Below the pieces are notes generated by a model that saw only the letters and a program-made list of their open reading frames with translations, made no database searches and had not been told where the DNA came from. Made by a program: the position numbers and the translations under genes. Below, in pieces: positions 62,307 through 64,000 of a DNA stretch of 64,000 nt; positions within the stretch are counted from its first letter, which is position 1, and every line of letters begins with the position of its first letter. The DNA comes from Devosia sp. (lineage in GTDB: Bacteria > Pseudomonadota > Alphaproteobacteria > Rhizobiales > Devosiaceae). The DNA lies in assembly GCF_028290625.1 (NCBI RefSeq), contig NZ_JAQGJM010000038.1:186001-250000 (forward strand). The letters are read 5' to 3'.

Positions 62307-63125
62307 TCAAGCTGCTGGGGGATCTTGCACCGTCCGCGCCACAGCCATGAATTCCCTCACTTTGCTCGGGATGAAGCGGCCTACTGCGCTCCCCGAGTCT
62401 TTCATCGACGTGGACACCATGGCCCCGTCGGCCTTGCTCGCCACTTCGGCGAAATTGGATGCGGTTACCCCGCCCCCGATCAGGATCGGGATGTCGGCGT
62501 ACTTGGCGCGAGCACGCGCCACCATGTCCAAGGTCTGCGGATAGGATTTGCCGGTGAGCACCAGCCCATCGGCACCGCCGAGGCGGACGGCGAATTCGAC
62601 ATCCTCTTCGAAGCCACCAGTGGCGATCGGCGTGCCGGTACGATCATGCACGTCGGCGAAGATCGCGACCTGCCCCGCATTCCAGGAGGTCCGCGCCTTG
62701 ATGGCATTGTGGGCCTGGGCTGTTTCCATGCCGAACGGGGTCATCATCGCGCCGACATAGATCTTGATGCGCACGAAATCGGCGCCCGAGGCCGAGGCGA
62801 TGGCGAACATTGCCTCCGCATCGTTTTCCAGCAGGTTCAGGCCGGTCGGTTTGCCGAATTTATTGCGAATTTCGGCGGTGACCCGCGTCATCCACGCCAC
62901 CTGCACGGCGGTCGCCGACATGTCGACCGGGATATCGCCCAGGTTCTGCACCATCAGCACGTCGACGCCGTTCTCGGCCAGGATGCCGGCCTCCTCGAGG
63001 CCCGCCTCCAGCACCGAGGCGAAACTTTCGCCCCGGTAGTTGGCGCCGCCGGCCAAGGCCGGCAGCTGCACCATGCCCACGACCGGCTTGCGGCCGGCGC
63101 GAACGAGTGAGAGCAGCTCGCTCAT
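62307..63125 (-). CDS. BtpA/SgcQ family TIM-barrel protein
   Basis: 272 residues from the ATG at 63125, overlapping the stop of the SIS gene (TGATG); a GTG one codon earlier is possible. KPVVGMVQLPALAGG, ENGVDVLMVQNLGDIPVD, FVRIKIYVGAMMTPFG and ADGLVLTGKSYPQTLD identify the BtpA/SgcQ family, a TIM-barrel group of uncertain chemistry that often accompanies sugar or nucleoside uptake genes. The name BtpA comes from a photosystem I biogenesis factor and does not describe this protein. Confidence 0.9.
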   Translation of the reverse strand: MSELLSLVRAGRKPVVGMVQLPALAGGANYRGESFASVLEAGLEEAGILAENGVDVLMVQNLGDIPVDMSATAVQVAWMTRVTAEIRNKFGKPTGLNLLENDAEAMFAIASASGADFVRIKIYVGAMMTPFGMETAQAHNAIKARTSWNAGQVAIFADVHDRTGTPIATGGFEEDVEFAVRLGGADGLVLTGKSYPQTLDMVARARAKYADIPILIGGGVTASNFAEVASKADGAMVSTSMKDSGSAVGRFIPSKVREFMAVARTVQDPPAA

Positions 63126-64000
63126 CACACCTTCTCCGTCTGGCTGGTCTTGGCTTCCTGCGAGTTGAAGATCTGGCGAAAATTGACTTCCTGACGCTTC
63201 TTGTTGTCGAAGCCCAAGAAGGCAATCTTCTGCACGGTCGAGATTTCGCAGGACAGGTATTCGAACGGCAGCTTGTAGACGAAGGGTGTCAGCGTCTCGG
63301 GAATGCCCTTGGGCATGGGGAAGTAGATGTCGCTGGCCTTCTGCGCGACCGCGTCACCCTCTTCGCCGACGATGATGATGCGCGAGCCCATTTCACGGGC
63401 GGCTTCGGCCTGCTCGAGACCACGGTCATAACCAGCGCCCGGGGGCAGGATAATGAAAGTGTCGGTCTTTTCGCCGGTCATGAAATAGTGCTCGTGCGCC
63501 CATTCCTCGAGCTGCGACAGATGCGCCGGGCGGGTGAGGCCTTCGAACCACTTGGCCATGGCGAAATAGGCGGTCGAATAGTTCGGGCCGCCGCCCAGGA
63601 TCACGGTCGCACGGTCGGGGGTGAAGGTCGGCGCGAGCTTGCGGGCCAGAGCCAGCGTGCCGGCATCCGATGCGGCCATCGCCTTGGCGGTGGCATGCAG
63701 TTCGGCGACCAGTTTGGCCGACTGGGCAGCGTTCAGGTTGCCCAGGCGCTCGCCGATGGCAATGGCGGCGACGAACAAGCCGAGCATGCTGGCGGTATAG
63801 GTGATCGAGCCCGGGGTCACGACGCGCGTGCCGTCTGGCAGTTCCTTGATATTGGGGGTGGCGTTGACCTTGATCAGCGTCTCGGCGGTCTGGGCCAGCT
63901 TGTTATCGGCGCTGACGGTCACGGCGAAAGTCCAGGCGCCACGGTCCCGAGCCAGGCGGACACCTTCGATGGTGCGCGACACGGTGCCAGAATTGGAGAC
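63125..64000 (-). CDS. SIS-domain protein (N-terminus outside window)
   Basis: The frame is open to the end of the window, so at least 292 codons are present and the start is missing. The edge reads VSNSGTVSRTIEGVRLARDRGA, the sugar-phosphate binding S-x-S-G loop of SIS domains, and a second SIS domain follows (about residues 140-260, with LSQLEEWAHEHYFMTGEKTDTFIILPPG). Double SIS proteins isomerise or deaminate sugar phosphates or act as sensors. It is the first visible gene of the importer operon, overlapping the BtpA gene. Confidence 0.88.
   Translation of the reverse strand, partial: VSNSGTVSRTIEGVRLARDRGAWTFAVTVSADNKLAQTAETLIKVNATPNIKELPDGTRVVTPGSITYTASMLGLFVAAIAIGERLGNLNAAQSAKLVAELHATAKAMAASDAGTLALARKLAPTFTPDRATVILGGGPNYSTAYFAMAKWFEGLTRPAHLSQLEEWAHEHYFMTGEKTDTFIILPPGAGYDRGLEQAEAAREMGSRIIIVGEEGDAVAQKASDIYFPMPKGIPETLTPFVYKLPFEYLSCEISTVQKIAFLGFDNKKRQEVNFRQIFNSQEAKTSQTEKV

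Noticed and set aside
1-64000. CRISPR arrays, tRNA/rRNA genes, prophage, insertion sequences or toxin-antitoxin pairs
   Set aside because: No regularly spaced repeats, no tRNA-like T-arm sequences in the spacers, and no transposase, integrase, phage or toxin-like genes were found on either strand.

Overview
The window reads as chromosomal DNA of a high-GC alphaproteobacterium of the order Hyphomicrobiales. The clues are the gene order rpsF-rpsR-rplI ... dnaB-alr-radA-cvpA-purF, the lptF-lptG-lptD-surA-pdxA-rsmA string, the fabD-fabG-acpP-fabF-mltG-gmk string, frequent GTG/TTG starts and a GAAC-N7-GAAC type LexA site. A Devosia-like organism is my guess from overall feel only. There are no tRNA or rRNA genes, no CRISPR array, no insertion sequence and no prophage that I can see.

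Layout. 0-9 kb: a partial membrane protein; a guanidinium exporter (sugE/gdx) with a clear guanidine-II riboswitch in its leader; a yqiJ-yqiK (OB-fold membrane protein plus flotillin) pair; small enzymes; a DEAD-box RNA helicase; ndk with a tautomerase. 9-15 kb: an ABC-F ATPase, a cupin, two tandem DUF4344 putative metallopeptidases, holC and pepA. 15-31 kb is mostly housekeeping: LPS transport and assembly (lptF, lptG, lptD), a SurA-like chaperone, pdxA and rsmA on the plus strand, meeting the fatty-acid/mltG/gmk cluster on the minus strand, then the ribosomal genes rpsF, rpsR and rplI. The rpsR-rplI spacer holds a repeat and a candidate three-way-junction RNA. 31-47 kb: epoxide hydrolase and AraC regulator, dnaB, alr, radA, cvpA, purF, a CNNM-type transporter, der, a YfgM-like protein, and a 2H-phosphoesterase with a possible SOS box.

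47-64 kb is the accessory, catabolic part. A GntR regulator and a class V aminotransferase are divergent. A second GntR regulator leads a CoA-transferase/crotonase unit, and near-identical operator-like sequences lie in front of both units. Divergent from the second GntR is a five-gene plus-strand operon: a barbiturase/cyanuric-acid-amidohydrolase family ring-opening amidohydrolase, an FAD monooxygenase, an amidase-signature hydrolase, an SDR and an NAD-dependent epimerase. It converges, at a strong bidirectional terminator, on a minus-strand operon encoding a SIS protein, a BtpA/SgcQ-family protein, a BMP-type binding protein, a double ATPase and two permeases (a nucleoside-type ABC importer). 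Together these look like uptake plus oxidative and hydrolytic opening of a nucleobase-like heterocycle. This is the best candidate for an undescribed system here; its substrate is not determined by the sequence.

Intergenic DNA carries two repeat families: a 61-nt palindrome in two copies that differ by compensatory changes, and an approximately 70-80 bp imperfect palindrome in three copies (one decayed).
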